NCBI GenBank assembly: GCA_029785685.1
Contig: JAFLZE010000001.1
Coordinates: 100,172-164,171 of the forward strand
Source: Nitrososphaerota archaeon
GTDB taxonomy: Archaea > Thermoproteota > Nitrososphaeria > Nitrososphaerales > UBA183
Length of the DNA: 64,000 bases
Reading direction: 5' to 3'
Part shown: positions 24,728-33,474 of the stretch, piece after piece
Numbering within the stretch: position 1 is the first letter of the stretch
How the letters are laid out: every line of letters starts with the position of its first letter
Program-made: the position numbers and the translations under genes
Notes under the pieces: generated by a model
Seen by the model: the letters and a program-made list of their open reading frames with translations, nothing else
Told to the model about the DNA's origin: nothing
Database searches by the model: none

Positions 24728-26641
24728 TTGGAACAGAAAGCCAACGGCGTAAGCCTGATGAGCGCTATTCTGAACAACATCCCAGCGGAGGCTCAGATTA
24801 CAAGGATAGAGTACGAGGGCCCTAGAATAGCCCTCTACACCAAGAACCCCGCCTACCTGCACAAGAACAGCTATGTCATATCAGAGATAGTCAACTCCCT
24901 GAAGAGGAGGGTCGTCACTAGGACGGAGAAGTCGATAAGGAAGCAGGAGAGCGACGCCAGACAGGTCCTCGAGAGAGCAGTCCCTCCCGAGGCGGGAGCG
25001 TCCAACTACTTTTTCGACGACGCGCTGGGCGAGATAACCCTCGAAGCGGAGAATCCCAGGCTGCTCTCACAGGAGGCAGGTTTCGACCTTGGCAGCGCCA
25101 TGGAACAGACGGGGTGGAAAATCAAGGTTCGGAAGGCACCGCATATCAAATCCACCGCCATCCAGAACGTATACTTCGCCCTGAAAGCGGGGACCGAGAT
25201 AAGAGAGAAATTTTACAGGGAGCTGGGCGAAGCCATATTCAGGCCGAGAATCGCCACGGAGGAGCACGTCACCATCAAGACTCTCGGCGCCTTTCAACAG
25301 GTAGGCAGGTCGTGCGTGCTGATTGAGACGGCGGAGAGCAAGGTACTGCTGGACTGCGGAATCCATCCCGGCTCGAGGAACCCCTGGGACGCCTACCCGC
25401 GCCTCGACTGGGCCGACATTTCGCCGGGCGAGATAGACGCAATAGTGGTCAGTCATGCACACTTGGATCACCAGGGCTTCGTTCCCGCCATGTACAAGTA
25501 CGGCTACGACGGACCGGTGTACTGCACCGAGCCGACCCTTCCTCTTATGACCATGCTGCAGAACGACTTCGTGAAGATCGCCCAGATCGAAGGAGGGAGG
25601 CTGATTTACGACCAGAAGGACATCAGAGACGAGATTCAGCATGCCATCACGCTCCCATACGGCATGGTGACAGACATATCGCCGGACATCAAGCTCGTGT
25701 TCAACAACGCCGGACACATACTGGGGTCGGCGACGGTCCATCTCCACATCGGGGAAGGCGCACACAACATAGTCTACACTGGGGACTACAAGTACGGGAG
25801 GACCCAGCTCTTCGACTCGGCGACCTGGAACTACCCGAGGGTAGAGACGCTGATCACCGAAAGCACCTACGGAGCGAAGGAGGACATCATGCCGGTCCGC
25901 GAAGAGGTGGAAATGAACTTCGTCAACGCCATCAACGGCACGCTCAAAAACGGAGGGAAGGTGTTGATTCCCATCCCAGCAGTCGGACGTGCCCAGGAGA
26001 TACTCTTGGTCCTCGACCAGTACATGAAGAGCAAGACGCTCGTGGAGGCGCCTGTTTTCATCGAAGGGATGATCTCGGAAGCCACGGCAATCCACGTCTC
26101 CTATGCCGATTATCTCTCCAGGGAGCTGAGAACCAAGATACTCGAGGAGGGGGTGAACCCGTTCAAGTCAGAGTACTTCACTGAAGTCGAGCACCCCAGC
26201 GACAGGGAGGAGGCGTACAGGGAAGGCCCTGCCATCATCATGGCGACGTCGGGGATGCTAGAGGGAGGGCCGGTCCTTGACTATTTCGAGCACCTCGCCC
26301 CGTCAGAGAAGAACAAGATAATCTTCGTCTCGTACCAGGTGCAGGGTAGCATGGGCAGGCGCGTCCTCGACGGCGGCAGCCAGGCGAGCCTAATGGGGCA
26401 GGACGGGAAGATAAAGATCGTAGACGTCAGGGCTTCGGTCCAGAAGGTGGACGGCTTCAGCGGCCACAGCGACTACAACCAGATAGTCCGCTTCGTGGGG
26501 AAGGTGAGGCCTAAGCTGCAGTTGGTGCTCGTGAACCACGGCGAGAAGAGGAAGACCGAGAACCTCGCTTACGCCATACAGAGGATATACCGTATACCTG
26601 CGATCCACCCCGCAGTTCAGGAAGCAATCAGGGTCTACTAG
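24728..26641 (+). CDS. KH-domain beta-CASP ribonuclease aCPSF1 (FttA)
   Basis: A 637-residue protein. Residues 1-180 contain two KH-like RNA-binding domains. The metallo-beta-lactamase core follows with VVSHAHLDHQG near residue 240, GHILGSA and YTGDYKYG. The beta-CASP domain with PAVGRAQE and ATSGML comes next, then the C-terminal GFSGHSDY motif. aCPSF1 cleaves nascent RNA at U-rich ends and acts as the general archaeal transcription termination factor. The start is TTG, 2 nt after the proteasome beta stop, so the two are co-transcribed. Length and motifs are complete. Confidence 0.96.
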   Translation: MEQKANGVSLMSAILNNIPAEAQITRIEYEGPRIALYTKNPAYLHKNSYVISEIVNSLKRRVVTRTEKSIRKQESDARQVLERAVPPEAGASNYFFDDALGEITLEAENPRLLSQEAGFDLGSAMEQTGWKIKVRKAPHIKSTAIQNVYFALKAGTEIREKFYRELGEAIFRPRIATEEHVTIKTLGAFQQVGRSCVLIETAESKVLLDCGIHPGSRNPWDAYPRLDWADISPGEIDAIVVSHAHLDHQGFVPAMYKYGYDGPVYCTEPTLPLMTMLQNDFVKIAQIEGGRLIYDQKDIRDEIQHAITLPYGMVTDISPDIKLVFNNAGHILGSATVHLHIGEGAHNIVYTGDYKYGRTQLFDSATWNYPRVETLITESTYGAKEDIMPVREEVEMNFVNAINGTLKNGGKVLIPIPAVGRAQEILLVLDQYMKSKTLVEAPVFIEGMISEATAIHVSYADYLSRELRTKILEEGVNPFKSEYFTEVEHPSDREEAYREGPAIIMATSGMLEGGPVLDYFEHLAPSEKNKIIFVSYQVQGSMGRRVLDGGSQASLMGQDGKIKIVDVRASVQKVDGFSGHSDYNQIVRFVGKVRPKLQLVLVNHGEKRKTENLAYAIQRIYRIPAIHPAVQEAIRVY

Positions 26642-26964
26642 AGCCACTCCTGTCACCCAATAGGCTGGCAGCAGTATGGGCTCACTTTGGGCCAGCTCTC
26701 CAGCTACCTTCGGACGCTGGGGTCGGACTACACCAGAGAAACCGACGCATCTTCGATTGGGCTGGTCCTAAAGGACGGAAACAGGTTTCTGGCGCCTTCC
26801 AGGAGGAATCGCAAGAGAGCCGTAGACCGGCTCATCGACTGCGTCGCGGCTTCGGGATCAGGTTTTCCTTCTGGTCGTGCTGGCAGCCGACTGCGGACCG
26901 TATTAACCCCGGGGGCCCGCTCTTGGCCTCCATGAGACCAGTACCAGGTTAGAGCACCAGGTCG
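26642..26964. other. 323-nt stretch without a confident gene
   Basis: This gap lies between the converging aCPSF1 and SepF genes. It holds one open frame of 82 codons (26687-26935, plus strand, TTG start). Its first 55 codons show GC-rich third positions like real genes (GQLSSYLRTLGSDYTRET...), but it has no recognisable domain and ends in a compositionally odd tail. A sequence cgtattaac near 26898 could be a TATA box for an outward transcript. I see no tRNA, terminator hairpin or repeat. The frame could be a small species-specific gene or a remnant. I do not call it. Confidence 0.4.
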
Positions 26965-27261
26965 CTATTGGAGACCGCGCCAGATTCGTACACCAGGAGG
27001 GGTGATGACGACTCGCTCGTCCCCGAGCCTTGCGATATCGCCGCCGACCGAAGTGGCGAACTCGTACAGCTGCTCGACAGAAGACTTCAGCTCCTCTAAA
27101 CTCTTCTGAGCCAGGGGAGTCACCTTGAGTATCACTATGGTCTTGTTGGAGACGTCCTCCTGAATCTTCGGCAGGTCCTCGATGCTCTTGAGCGCCAAGG
27201 CCTTCAGAAGAATCTCTTTGCTCTTCCCTTCGAGATTCCTCGCCTGCATCACGCCGGACAT
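26965..27261 (-). CDS. sepF: SepF-like cell division protein
   Basis: About 98 residues with the SepF core pattern: IVILKVTPLAQKSLEELK, a helix, then GGDIARLGDERVVITPPGVRI. Archaeal SepF anchors FtsZ at the membrane through an N-terminal amphipathic helix and a dimeric C-terminal domain. The start MSGVMQARNLEG at 27261 is preferred over 27291, because a TATA-like cttaataa at 27290-27297 overlaps the longer start. No ftsZ or Cdv gene is nearby. In this lineage SepF may work with FtsZ beside an ESCRT-type system (inference). Confidence 0.8.
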   Translation of the reverse strand: MSGVMQARNLEGKSKEILLKALALKSIEDLPKIQEDVSNKTIVILKVTPLAQKSLEELKSSVEQLYEFATSVGGDIARLGDERVVITPPGVRIWRGLQ

Positions 27262-27423
27262 TTGAAGTGTTTCTCCGTGACCCATGGTCATTATTAAGGG
27301 TAGGGCGGTGCAAGCAATTCTATCACAGTCGTGAATTAGTTAGACTCTGTTGTAGAGATTAGTTCTCAGGGAAGAGATTTCGTTCTTAGCTTAAAAGGAG
27401 AGGGAGGAGTGAAAGTAAACCTG

Positions 27424-27903
27424 TCAGAGGGACTTGTGGGCGTTCCAGTAGTGGTCCCCCACATGGTGCAGGTTCTTCACGCAACTGCCCCGGGACATCG
27501 GCCCAGCTTCAGTTCCGGAGACCATTGTGGGGCCGACTGCTATGGCCCGTCCCTTCTTCTCCTCTTTGATAATCACCATCTTCCCTGCCTCCCCCCAGTC
27601 ATCCATCTTCCTTATGCCGGGTCGCATCACATCGGCCCCGTTGATGAGGAATCTGATGGCGCCCTCGTCGACCACGACGGAGGGAAAGAGGGCAAGGGTG
27701 GGTTGTGAGCCCAGAAATGGGAAGAAGGAGTCCCCTGTCTGGACGAACTCGTACTCCTCGAGCCTAACGAAGACGACGCCTTCTTCTGGCTCCGCGCACT
27801 CCGCCTGGGCTGACTTCGGCAGAGTGAGCGAGAGGCCCAGGGATCTCTCCAACTTCGCAACCATCGATACAGAATCCCGATGCGACAGAACCCACTTCTT
27901 CAA
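27424..27903 (-). CDS. PUA-domain RNA-binding protein, MCT-1-like
   Basis: A 159-residue protein. Residues 1-75 form the N-terminal domain, and the C-terminal PUA domain shows PSVVVDEGAIRFLINGADVM, less its end, then RPGIRKMDD and GRAIAVGPTMVSG. This layout matches archaeal homologues of MCT-1/Tma20, which act in translation initiation or recycling, and related tRNA-binding PUA proteins. The start is TTG, 27 nt from a TATA-like box shared with the divergent LSm gene. Family assignment is good; the molecular partner is not visible. Confidence 0.8.
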   Translation of the reverse strand: MKKWVLSHRDSVSMVAKLERSLGLSLTLPKSAQAECAEPEEGVVFVRLEEYEFVQTGDSFFPFLGSQPTLALFPSVVVDEGAIRFLINGADVMRPGIRKMDDWGEAGKMVIIKEEKKGRAIAVGPTMVSGTEAGPMSRGSCVKNLHHVGDHYWNAHKSL

Positions 27904-27924
27904 CTGGGGAAGCGCGCATGACTG

Positions 27925-27935
27925 CTTAAATAAAT
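27925..27935. promoter_or_regulatory. Shared bidirectional TATA-like element (PUA gene / LSm gene)
   Basis: cttaaataaat reads as a TATA box on both strands. It is 27 nt from the PUA start on the minus strand and 31-43 nt from the LSm starts on the plus strand. One AT-rich element therefore may serve two divergent genes. Confidence 0.55.
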
Positions 27936-27977
27936 GAATCCAGACGGCAGGTTCAAGGGAACAGTTTGTCCGTAGAC

Positions 27978-28196
27978 ATGGCAGTTAAGGTCCTTGACGA
28001 AAGCATCGGGAAGGTCGTCCTGATTAAGTTGAAGGGAGGAAAGGTCATCAGGGGCAGCCTGCAAGGGTTCGACCAGCACATGAACCTGGCTCTTGAGAAG
28101 GCTGAAGAGGTGTCCGACGATGGCCAGCCGAACTCCCTCGGGACGCTGATTGTGCGCGGGGACAACATAATCATGATTTCGCCTCCGCCGACCTGA
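27978..28196 (+). CDS. Sm-like (LSm/SmAP) protein
   Basis: A 72-residue protein with the two Sm motifs: Sm1 VVLIKLKGGKVIRGSLQGFD followed by QHMNLALE, and Sm2 GTLIVRGDNIIMIS. Archaeal LSm proteins form heptameric rings that bind U-rich RNA ends and take part in RNA processing and turnover. ATG 27978 matches family length. A TTG at 27966 would add four residues. The L37e gene that often follows archaeal lsm genes is not seen: the next gene encodes a membrane coiled-coil protein. Confidence 0.95.
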   Translation: MAVKVLDESIGKVVLIKLKGGKVIRGSLQGFDQHMNLALEKAEEVSDDGQPNSLGTLIVRGDNIIMISPPPT

Positions 28197-28250
28197 AGGA
28201 CCACGCCCCTCCAGGGCTCTCCGGGATGAGCATCTCCCAAGTGAATCTGC

Positions 28251-28257
28251 TTTTATA
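28251..28257 (+). promoter_or_regulatory. TATA-like box before the membrane coiled-coil gene
   Basis: ttttata is centred 22 nt upstream of a GTG (28276) and 40 nt upstream of ATG 28294. The expected transcript start near 28280 favours the ATG. Confidence 0.5.
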
Positions 28258-28293
28258 CCAAAGGCGCCCAAGCGCGTGCAAGGAAAGGCGCGC

Positions 28294-28956
28294 ATGGTCG
28301 ATGTTCTGACAGTGGTGGTCGCTGGTGTTGTCGGGCTCGGCCTCGGCGGACTTGCATCCTACGTAGTATTCTATACTAGGCCGAAGCAAACGAGGGTGGC
28401 TGTAAAACGGGCGGATGCTCAAGGGAGGACCGTCGAGTCTACCGTGACCACCGCTGACCTAGAGCGCTCTCGGAGAGATATGAGAACGATCATGGTCGAG
28501 AGAGACCTTCTCTCGTCAGCTATGATGAAGCTCTACGAAGCGGAGAGCGAAGGGAGGATAACCCGCGAGGAGAGGGAGATGATATCCAAGCGGTACAGCG
28601 ACCAGATCAAAGAGCTCCAGGCCAAGTTGAAGGACGTTGAGCTCGTCGTCGAGGTAGGAGAGCTCGAAGGACTTCGTGGAGAGCTGGTGACGCTCTTCGA
28701 GAGCAAGATACGGAACATCGAATCTAGGCTGGACGTGGCGAAGCAGAGGCTGGGCCCTGCGGCTCCTCAGCCGGCAAGGAAGGAGGTCACCCCCAAGGTC
28801 GAAAAGGCGACCGACCTAGAGCGCGCCGTGGAGAGGAGGGCGAAGCCTGAGATGAGCGAGTCCGAGAAGCGGGTCAAGGTAATCAGGGACGAAGTGATGG
28901 ATGCTCTCACCAAGCTAGAACAGATAGACATCGAGAAGAAGCAGCAGGAAGGCTGA
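28294..28956 (+). CDS. Membrane-anchored coiled-coil protein, function unknown
   Basis: About 220 residues. One N-terminal membrane segment (VLTVVVAGVVGLGLGGLASY) is followed by a basic linker. A long heptad-rich helix spans about residues 55-145 (ERDLLSSAMMKLYEAESEGR, ISKRYSDQIKELQAKLKDVE). A Pro/Ala/Lys linker and a final charged helix follow. No catalytic motif is visible and I do not recognise the family. A role as a membrane-tethered scaffold is only a guess from architecture. It shares one base with rpiA (TGATG), so translation is coupled. GTG 28276 is an alternative start. Confidence 0.75.
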   Translation: MVDVLTVVVAGVVGLGLGGLASYVVFYTRPKQTRVAVKRADAQGRTVESTVTTADLERSRRDMRTIMVERDLLSSAMMKLYEAESEGRITREEREMISKRYSDQIKELQAKLKDVELVVEVGELEGLRGELVTLFESKIRNIESRLDVAKQRLGPAAPQPARKEVTPKVEKATDLERAVERRAKPEMSESEKRVKVIRDEVMDALTKLEQIDIEKKQQEG

Positions 28957-29648
28957 TGGACAGGTCAAGGGACGCCCTGAAGGGAGTGGCCAAGGAGCTT
29001 GCCAAGGACATCTCCTCGGGCATGACCCTCGGCCTTGGCAGCGGCTCGACCGTGGCGACGCTCCTCGAGGAGCTTTCTCCCCTCGCAATGGCCAGATCGA
29101 AGGTGATCAAGGGGGTGCCGACCTCGACCCAGATTGAGATTGTGGCAGCGAGGTGTGGCGTCGAGCTCGTACCGTTCAAGGGCTCGGTCGACCTTGTAAT
29201 CGACGGTGCCGATCAGGTTGACGCCGGGCTTAACCTGGTCAAGGGCGGAGGCGGGGCTCTCCTGAAGGAAAAGATCGTCATGGGGAGCGCGAAGTCCGTC
29301 GCCATAGTCGCCGGAGAGAGCAAGTTCGCGGAGAAGCTCTGCGAAGCCGGAGTGAGGGTCCCCGTCGAGGTCTTCCCGATGGCAAGGGAGAGCGCCAAGC
29401 TGAAGCTGTCGATGCTCGGAGGGGTCCCAGAAGAGAGGCTTCTTCCCAAGGGCTATCCATATTTCACTGAGAGTGGAAATGTAATCCTGGACACCCTGTT
29501 CGAGCCCATTGGCGACCCGAGGGATTTGGAAATGAGGGTGAAGTCTGCGCCGGGGGTGGCCGAAGTCGGAATCTTCACCATAAAGCCGATCACTGTCTAC
29601 AGGCTCAGGGACGACGGGAGTTTTGACTCGATGTCGGAATCAGACTAG
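28956..29648 (+). CDS. rpiA: Ribose-5-phosphate isomerase A
   Basis: A 230-residue enzyme with GLGSGSTVATLLEEL near residue 26, PTSTQIEIVA, LVIDGADQVDAGLNLVKGGG with catalytic Asp residues, and LLKEKIV with the catalytic Glu-Lys pair. It interconverts ribose-5-phosphate and ribulose-5-phosphate, feeding nucleotide synthesis. The start codon overlaps the stop of the coiled-coil gene. Motifs and length are complete. Confidence 0.96.
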   Translation: MDRSRDALKGVAKELAKDISSGMTLGLGSGSTVATLLEELSPLAMARSKVIKGVPTSTQIEIVAARCGVELVPFKGSVDLVIDGADQVDAGLNLVKGGGGALLKEKIVMGSAKSVAIVAGESKFAEKLCEAGVRVPVEVFPMARESAKLKLSMLGGVPEERLLPKGYPYFTESGNVILDTLFEPIGDPRDLEMRVKSAPGVAEVGIFTIKPITVYRLRDDGSFDSMSESD

Positions 29649-29732
29649 GTCACGCAAGGCGTACCGGGGCTGGACGCTCCCTCGGTTCTCACTTGGCGCA
29701 GAGTGCGACTGCCTTCTTCATACTCCGCATCA

Positions 29733-29740
29733 CTTATAAC
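29733..29740 (+). promoter_or_regulatory. TATA-like box of the ferredoxin gene
   Basis: cttataac lies about 33 nt upstream of ATG 29769 in the 120-nt gap after rpiA. Confidence 0.5.
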
Positions 29741-29768
29741 TACCTGACGGCGGCTACATTTGATAGCC

Positions 29769-30197
29769 ATGACACGCGATGTAGGGTACAAGTCTGCACC
29801 AATTGATCCGAACTTCCTATCGAAGCCCGACCAGTTCCCTGAGACAGGCGAACACAGCGGGCACAAGGTGAGGGCAGCTGGAGCCGCGAGGAACGACGGC
29901 GACGGAAAGCCGTATCCTACCACCAATGGGATTCACGGGACCCAGGTGGCGATTGACTGGGAGTCGTGCGTCGCCGACGGAGTTTGTATGGATGTCTGCC
30001 CCGTCTTCGTGTTCGAATGGTTGCTCAACCCCGGTCAGGCAGGCACCGGGAAGGACAAGGTCGTCGAACAAGGGACCCCTGAATGGAACCAGTACCGGAG
30101 CGACAAGTGCGACCCGGTGAGGGAGATGGACTGCATCTTCTGCATGGCCTGTGAGACCAGCTGCCCAACGCAATCCATCAAGATCACCCAGCCGTAG
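29769..30197 (+). CDS. Zinc-containing-type dicluster ferredoxin
   Basis: A 142-residue ferredoxin. The N-terminal 35 residues resemble the extension with His residues that binds zinc in thermoacidophile ferredoxins. Two cluster motifs follow: CVADGVCMDVCPVFVFEW and CDPVREMDC...CMACETSCP. The first set shows a typical C-x-x-x-x-x-C-x-x-x-C-P spacing, so one site could be a 3Fe-4S cluster. Such ferredoxins accept electrons from 2-oxoacid oxidoreductases. TTG 29760 is a possible upstream start; ATG 29769 fits the TATA spacing. Confidence 0.93.
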   Translation: MTRDVGYKSAPIDPNFLSKPDQFPETGEHSGHKVRAAGAARNDGDGKPYPTTNGIHGTQVAIDWESCVADGVCMDVCPVFVFEWLLNPGQAGTGKDKVVEQGTPEWNQYRSDKCDPVREMDCIFCMACETSCPTQSIKITQP

Positions 30198-30356
30198 CGC
30201 TCGCTCAACTTAATCCACGGCCGGTGTCCAGAGACCGTCTGGATGGCATCTCGAAAAGCCGTCTCAGCCTCGTGTGCCACCTTCGGCGACGTCCTTCGCC
30301 AGGGACATGTCTTATGCGGCAGGTACTTCGTGCCGAGCGCCGTCAGTCAGCAAGCG

Positions 30357-30363
30357 TTTTATT
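30357..30363 (+). promoter_or_regulatory. TATA-like box of the PDCD5-family gene
   Basis: ttttatt is centred about 31 nt upstream of ATG 30391 and nearly touches ATG 30367, which supports the former as start. Confidence 0.5.
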
Positions 30364-30390
30364 GCGATGGGAGACGGCGGCCTGAAGACA

Positions 30391-30765
30391 ATGGCTGAAG
30401 ACGCCGATCTGAAGCTCCTGGAGCAGCGGAAGCTGGAGGAGTTGAGGAAGAGGCTGAAGGCGGCGGAACCAACTGCCAAGAAAGAGAAGACCGACAGGGA
30501 GGTCGTCGAGGCCGTGCTCTACGACAGGGGGGCTGAAGTCCTTGAGGCAGCATATTCATTCTATCCGGCGGAGACTGATAGGCTGGTCAGAGAACTCGCG
30601 GGGATGATCCGTACAGGCCGGCTGAAGGAAAAGATCGGCGGAGGGGAACTGCTATCCATATTCAGGCAGCTCGGGTTGAGGTTTCGGATGAAGACATCCA
30701 TCAAGGTGATGGACCAGGGGAAGCTTGTCGACCTGAGCGAGAAGCTGGGGAAGAAAGAGCTATGA
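30391..30765 (+). CDS. PDCD5-family DNA-binding protein
   Basis: A 124-residue helical protein. It starts MAEDADLKLLEQRKLEELRK, the charged helix typical of PDCD5/TFAR19. The core RLVRELAGMIRTGRLKEKIG follows, then a basic C-terminal segment (RFRMKTSIKV). Archaeal PDCD5 proteins bind double-stranded DNA without sequence specificity; their role is not settled. The frame extends upstream to 30274, but the TATA position and family length favour 30391. It overlaps the PAC2 gene by 4 nt. Confidence 0.85.
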   Translation: MAEDADLKLLEQRKLEELRKRLKAAEPTAKKEKTDREVVEAVLYDRGAEVLEAAYSFYPAETDRLVRELAGMIRTGRLKEKIGGGELLSIFRQLGLRFRMKTSIKVMDQGKLVDLSEKLGKKEL

Positions 30766-31535
30766 GCGCTGCGACGGTGGTCAAGGAGAAGATCCTCTCG
30801 GTCCCCAAGGGTCGTCAGCCCGTCCTCGTCTGCGGGCTCCCCGGGAGCGGCTATGTAGGGAAGCTCGCGGCGGACCACCTGGTGACCTCATTCAAGCTGA
30901 AGAAGGTCGCCGAGTACACCAGCACCGCATTTCCACCTCAGGTGAGCGTGAAGGAGGATGGGACCGTGGAGCCCCCCAAGGGGGAGCTGTTTTTCGCATC
31001 CATGAAGGGCAGGAAGAGCATCATGGTGTTCACGGCCGACACGCAGCCCACGACATCGGAGGGAGAATACGAGCTTTCAGACAAGGTCGTGAGATTCGCA
31101 AAGAAGTGCGGTGTGAAGAGGATATACACGCTGGCAGCCTACATAACCGGCTCGTTTACGAAGTCCCCAAGGGTGTATGGTGCAGGAACCTGCAGAGAGA
31201 TGGCAGATGTGCTGTCTGCCAACGGGGTTACGCTGATGAAAGACGGCGGAATCAGTGGGATGAATGGGCTGCTCATAGGCGTGGGGGCGCTCAGGGGACT
31301 GGAGGGGGCGTGCCTCCTGGGGGAGACGTCGGGCTACGTCGTCGACGCCGCGGCGTCCAAGGCTGTCCTCGAGCTGCTGTCGAAGGTGCTAGACATCCCG
31401 GTGGATACGTCCAGGCTGAAGGAGAGGGCTGAAGAGACACAGAAGGTGATTAGCCAGCTCCAGGCGATGGCAGATCAGTCGCGAGAGGCGGCCCCGCAGT
31501 CGTCGCGCGAACAGAGGCCCGGCTACATCGGATAG
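30762..31535 (+). CDS. PAC2-family protein, proteasome assembly chaperone-like
   Basis: A 257-residue protein with LVCGLPGSGYVGKLAADHLV, GRKSIMVFTADTQP and the GGISGMNGLLIGVGALRG segment of the PAC2 family. Archaeal members (PbaA/PbaB) associate with the 20S proteasome. The C-terminal 35 residues are a disordered Gln/Ser/Arg-rich tail ending PGYIG. This places a Tyr close to the end but is not a strict hydrophobic-Tyr-X motif. It is coupled by a 4-nt overlap to the PDCD5-family gene. A second PAC2 gene is at 62.7-63.4 kb. Confidence 0.88.
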   Translation: MSAATVVKEKILSVPKGRQPVLVCGLPGSGYVGKLAADHLVTSFKLKKVAEYTSTAFPPQVSVKEDGTVEPPKGELFFASMKGRKSIMVFTADTQPTTSEGEYELSDKVVRFAKKCGVKRIYTLAAYITGSFTKSPRVYGAGTCREMADVLSANGVTLMKDGGISGMNGLLIGVGALRGLEGACLLGETSGYVVDAAASKAVLELLSKVLDIPVDTSRLKERAEETQKVISQLQAMADQSREAAPQSSREQRPGYIG

Positions 31536-31539
31536 GAAG

Positions 31540-31905
31540 TCAGAAGGGATAGAAGTCGGGGAACCTGACCCCGAAGATGCCTACCAGAATCACATCCAAG
31601 ACCAGCAGTATGAGCCACGCCAGGACAGCTATTCCGACGGCACCGAGCCATGACGTGTCGAAGGCGTTCCTGAAGACTGCCAGCCATCCTAGGAAGCCGA
31701 GGAGGAGGGCTATTGCCACCGCGGGCGAGCCTATGACAGCCCCAAGGGCGAAAGCGACCAAGAAGTAGACGACGTAGTAGACCACTACCCCACCCAATGT
31801 GGCGCCCATGGCGTCGCCGAAGGTGGCGTTGCCTCCCTTGACTAGCTTGCCTGCAAAGTATACCGGGACTGACACTACGACCCAGAGAACGGCCAGGCCC
31901 ACCAA
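31540..31905 (-). CDS. Small integral membrane protein
   Basis: A 121-residue protein with four predicted membrane helices: residues 1-19, 31-58, 60-78 and 86-110. Short polar loops separate them (KLVKGGNATFGD, RNAFDTSW). Function unknown. It lies 54 nt downstream of rtcB on the same strand and may share its transcript. The start is probably TTG 31905; the frame remains open further upstream without a standard start codon. Confidence 0.65.
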   Translation of the reverse strand: MVGLAVLWVVVSVPVYFAGKLVKGGNATFGDAMGATLGGVVVYYVVYFLVAFALGAVIGSPAVAIALLLGFLGWLAVFRNAFDTSWLGAVGIAVLAWLILLVLDVILVGIFGVRFPDFYPF

Positions 31906-31959
31906 GTAGACGAGTAACCCGACTGCGTCGCTGGGCAGGTGTGGTTGAATCGACCTGGA

Positions 31960-33417
31960 TCACCCTTTGATGTTGCCCACTGGCCGCAGCGCTACGACCT
32001 TCTTTGAGATGCCTGCCTTGTCCATGGTCTCCACCACCTCGGAGATGTCCTTGTAGGCCATCCCGGCCTCCTCGGCAAGCCCGTCCATGGTGGCAGCCTT
32101 CACGTAGATTCCCCGATCCAGCATCTTACGCTGTAGTTCGGCGCCACGCACCTCGCGTTTCGCCGCTGTCCGGGACATGGTCCTCCCTGACCCATGGGCA
32201 GTGGAACCGAAAGTCTCCGCCATGGCTTTCTGGGTCCCGACGAGCAGGTAGGAACCGGTCTCCATTGACCCTCCTATAATCACGGGCTGCCCTATGTCCC
32301 GGTAAGGCGCGGGGATGTCCGGGTGTCCCGGGCCGAAACTGCGCGTCGCCCCCTTCCTGTGCACCAAGACATCTGCGTTCGTGCCGTCGTAGGCATGCCT
32401 CTCCACCTTGGCTACGTTGTGGCATACGTCGTAGATGAGATGCATGTCGAGAGCCTCGGCTTCTCTGTGGAAGGTCTTGGAGAAAGCCTCCCTGACGCGC
32501 TGCACTATGATCTGCCTGTTGGTGAACGCCATGTTAGCTGCGCACACCATAGCCCCGTAGTAGTCCTTACCCTCCTTCGACGTGAACGGGGCGCAGGCGA
32601 GCTCTCTGTCCTTGACCTGGATGCCATATCTCTTCATCGCGCCGTCGAAGACGCGGAGATAGTCGCTCCCTATCTGGTGGCCGAACCCTCGGCTCCCGCA
32701 ATGTACCATGACGAGCACCTGGTCCTCCTGGACAATCCCGAAGTGCCTGGCGAGTTGAGGGTCGAAGTGCCTGGCCGGGTCAACCACCTGAATCTCAAGA
32801 TAGTGGTTGCCGGAGCCCAGCGTCCCGAGTTGGCCAATCCCCCTGGTCCGAGCCTGGCGACTGACCTTGGATGGGTCCGCCCCCTTGATGTACCCTCCCT
32901 CTTCGACGTGAGCTGGGTCGTCCTCCCATGCCTGGCCGTTCTCGGCGCACCATTTCACACCGTACTTCATGATCTCGTCGAACTGAGGCTCACTTACCCT
33001 CAGGAACCCCTTTACGCCCACTCCTGCGGGGACGAGTTTGAAAATGAGGTCTACTAGCTCTTTTATCTTTGGTTTGACCTCTGAGTATGTAAGATTCGTT
33101 CTTATCAAGCGCATTCCACAGTTAATGTCGAAACCAATCCCTCCCGGGGAAATAACCCCTTTTTCGAGGTCGAATGCTGCTACCCCCCCTATCGGGAACC
33201 CATACCCCCAGTGGGCGTCTGCCATGGCGTAGGCCTGTCGGACGATCCCCGGGAGGCAGGCGACGTTGGTCACCTGCTCAATCACGCCGGAGTCCATCGC
33301 TTCGAGGAGCTTGCGCGTAGCGTAGATCTTCGCAGGGACGTTCATCCCAGGTTTGTAGGCCTGCGGAATCTCCCACGAGAAGTCGGACAACTGCTTGAAC
33401 GAGCTTGTCTGTGCCAC
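31960..33417 (-). CDS. rtcB: RNA-splicing ligase RtcB
   Basis: A 485-residue enzyme. Metal-binding and guanylation residues are visible in DAHWGYGFPIGGVAAFD, GIGFDINCGMRLIRTNL, GTLGSGNHYLEIQVVD, MVHCGSRGFGHQIGSDYL, and the guanylated His in STAHGSGRTMSR. RtcB joins 2',3'-cyclic phosphate and 5'-OH ends, completing archaeal tRNA splicing. It has no intein here. Archease, its activator, is encoded immediately upstream. An EndA-type protein and a tRNA gene with insertions are at 49-51 kb. The start is GTG at 33417. Confidence 0.97.
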   Translation of the reverse strand: MAQTSSFKQLSDFSWEIPQAYKPGMNVPAKIYATRKLLEAMDSGVIEQVTNVACLPGIVRQAYAMADAHWGYGFPIGGVAAFDLEKGVISPGGIGFDINCGMRLIRTNLTYSEVKPKIKELVDLIFKLVPAGVGVKGFLRVSEPQFDEIMKYGVKWCAENGQAWEDDPAHVEEGGYIKGADPSKVSRQARTRGIGQLGTLGSGNHYLEIQVVDPARHFDPQLARHFGIVQEDQVLVMVHCGSRGFGHQIGSDYLRVFDGAMKRYGIQVKDRELACAPFTSKEGKDYYGAMVCAANMAFTNRQIIVQRVREAFSKTFHREAEALDMHLIYDVCHNVAKVERHAYDGTNADVLVHRKGATRSFGPGHPDIPAPYRDIGQPVIIGGSMETGSYLLVGTQKAMAETFGSTAHGSGRTMSRTAAKREVRGAELQRKMLDRGIYVKAATMDGLAEEAGMAYKDISEVVETMDKAGISKKVVALRPVGNIKG

Positions 33418-33474
33418 CCAGAGCCCCTGCCTCTTCTCTTGGTTGCGAGTTGGGCCTTTAAGGGTTTGGAGGCC

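Noticed and set aside
26687..26935. 82-codon open frame in the gap after aCPSF1
   Set aside because: Only the first two thirds look coding, no domain is recognised, and it lacks a convincing promoter. It is mentioned within the gap entry and not called as a gene.
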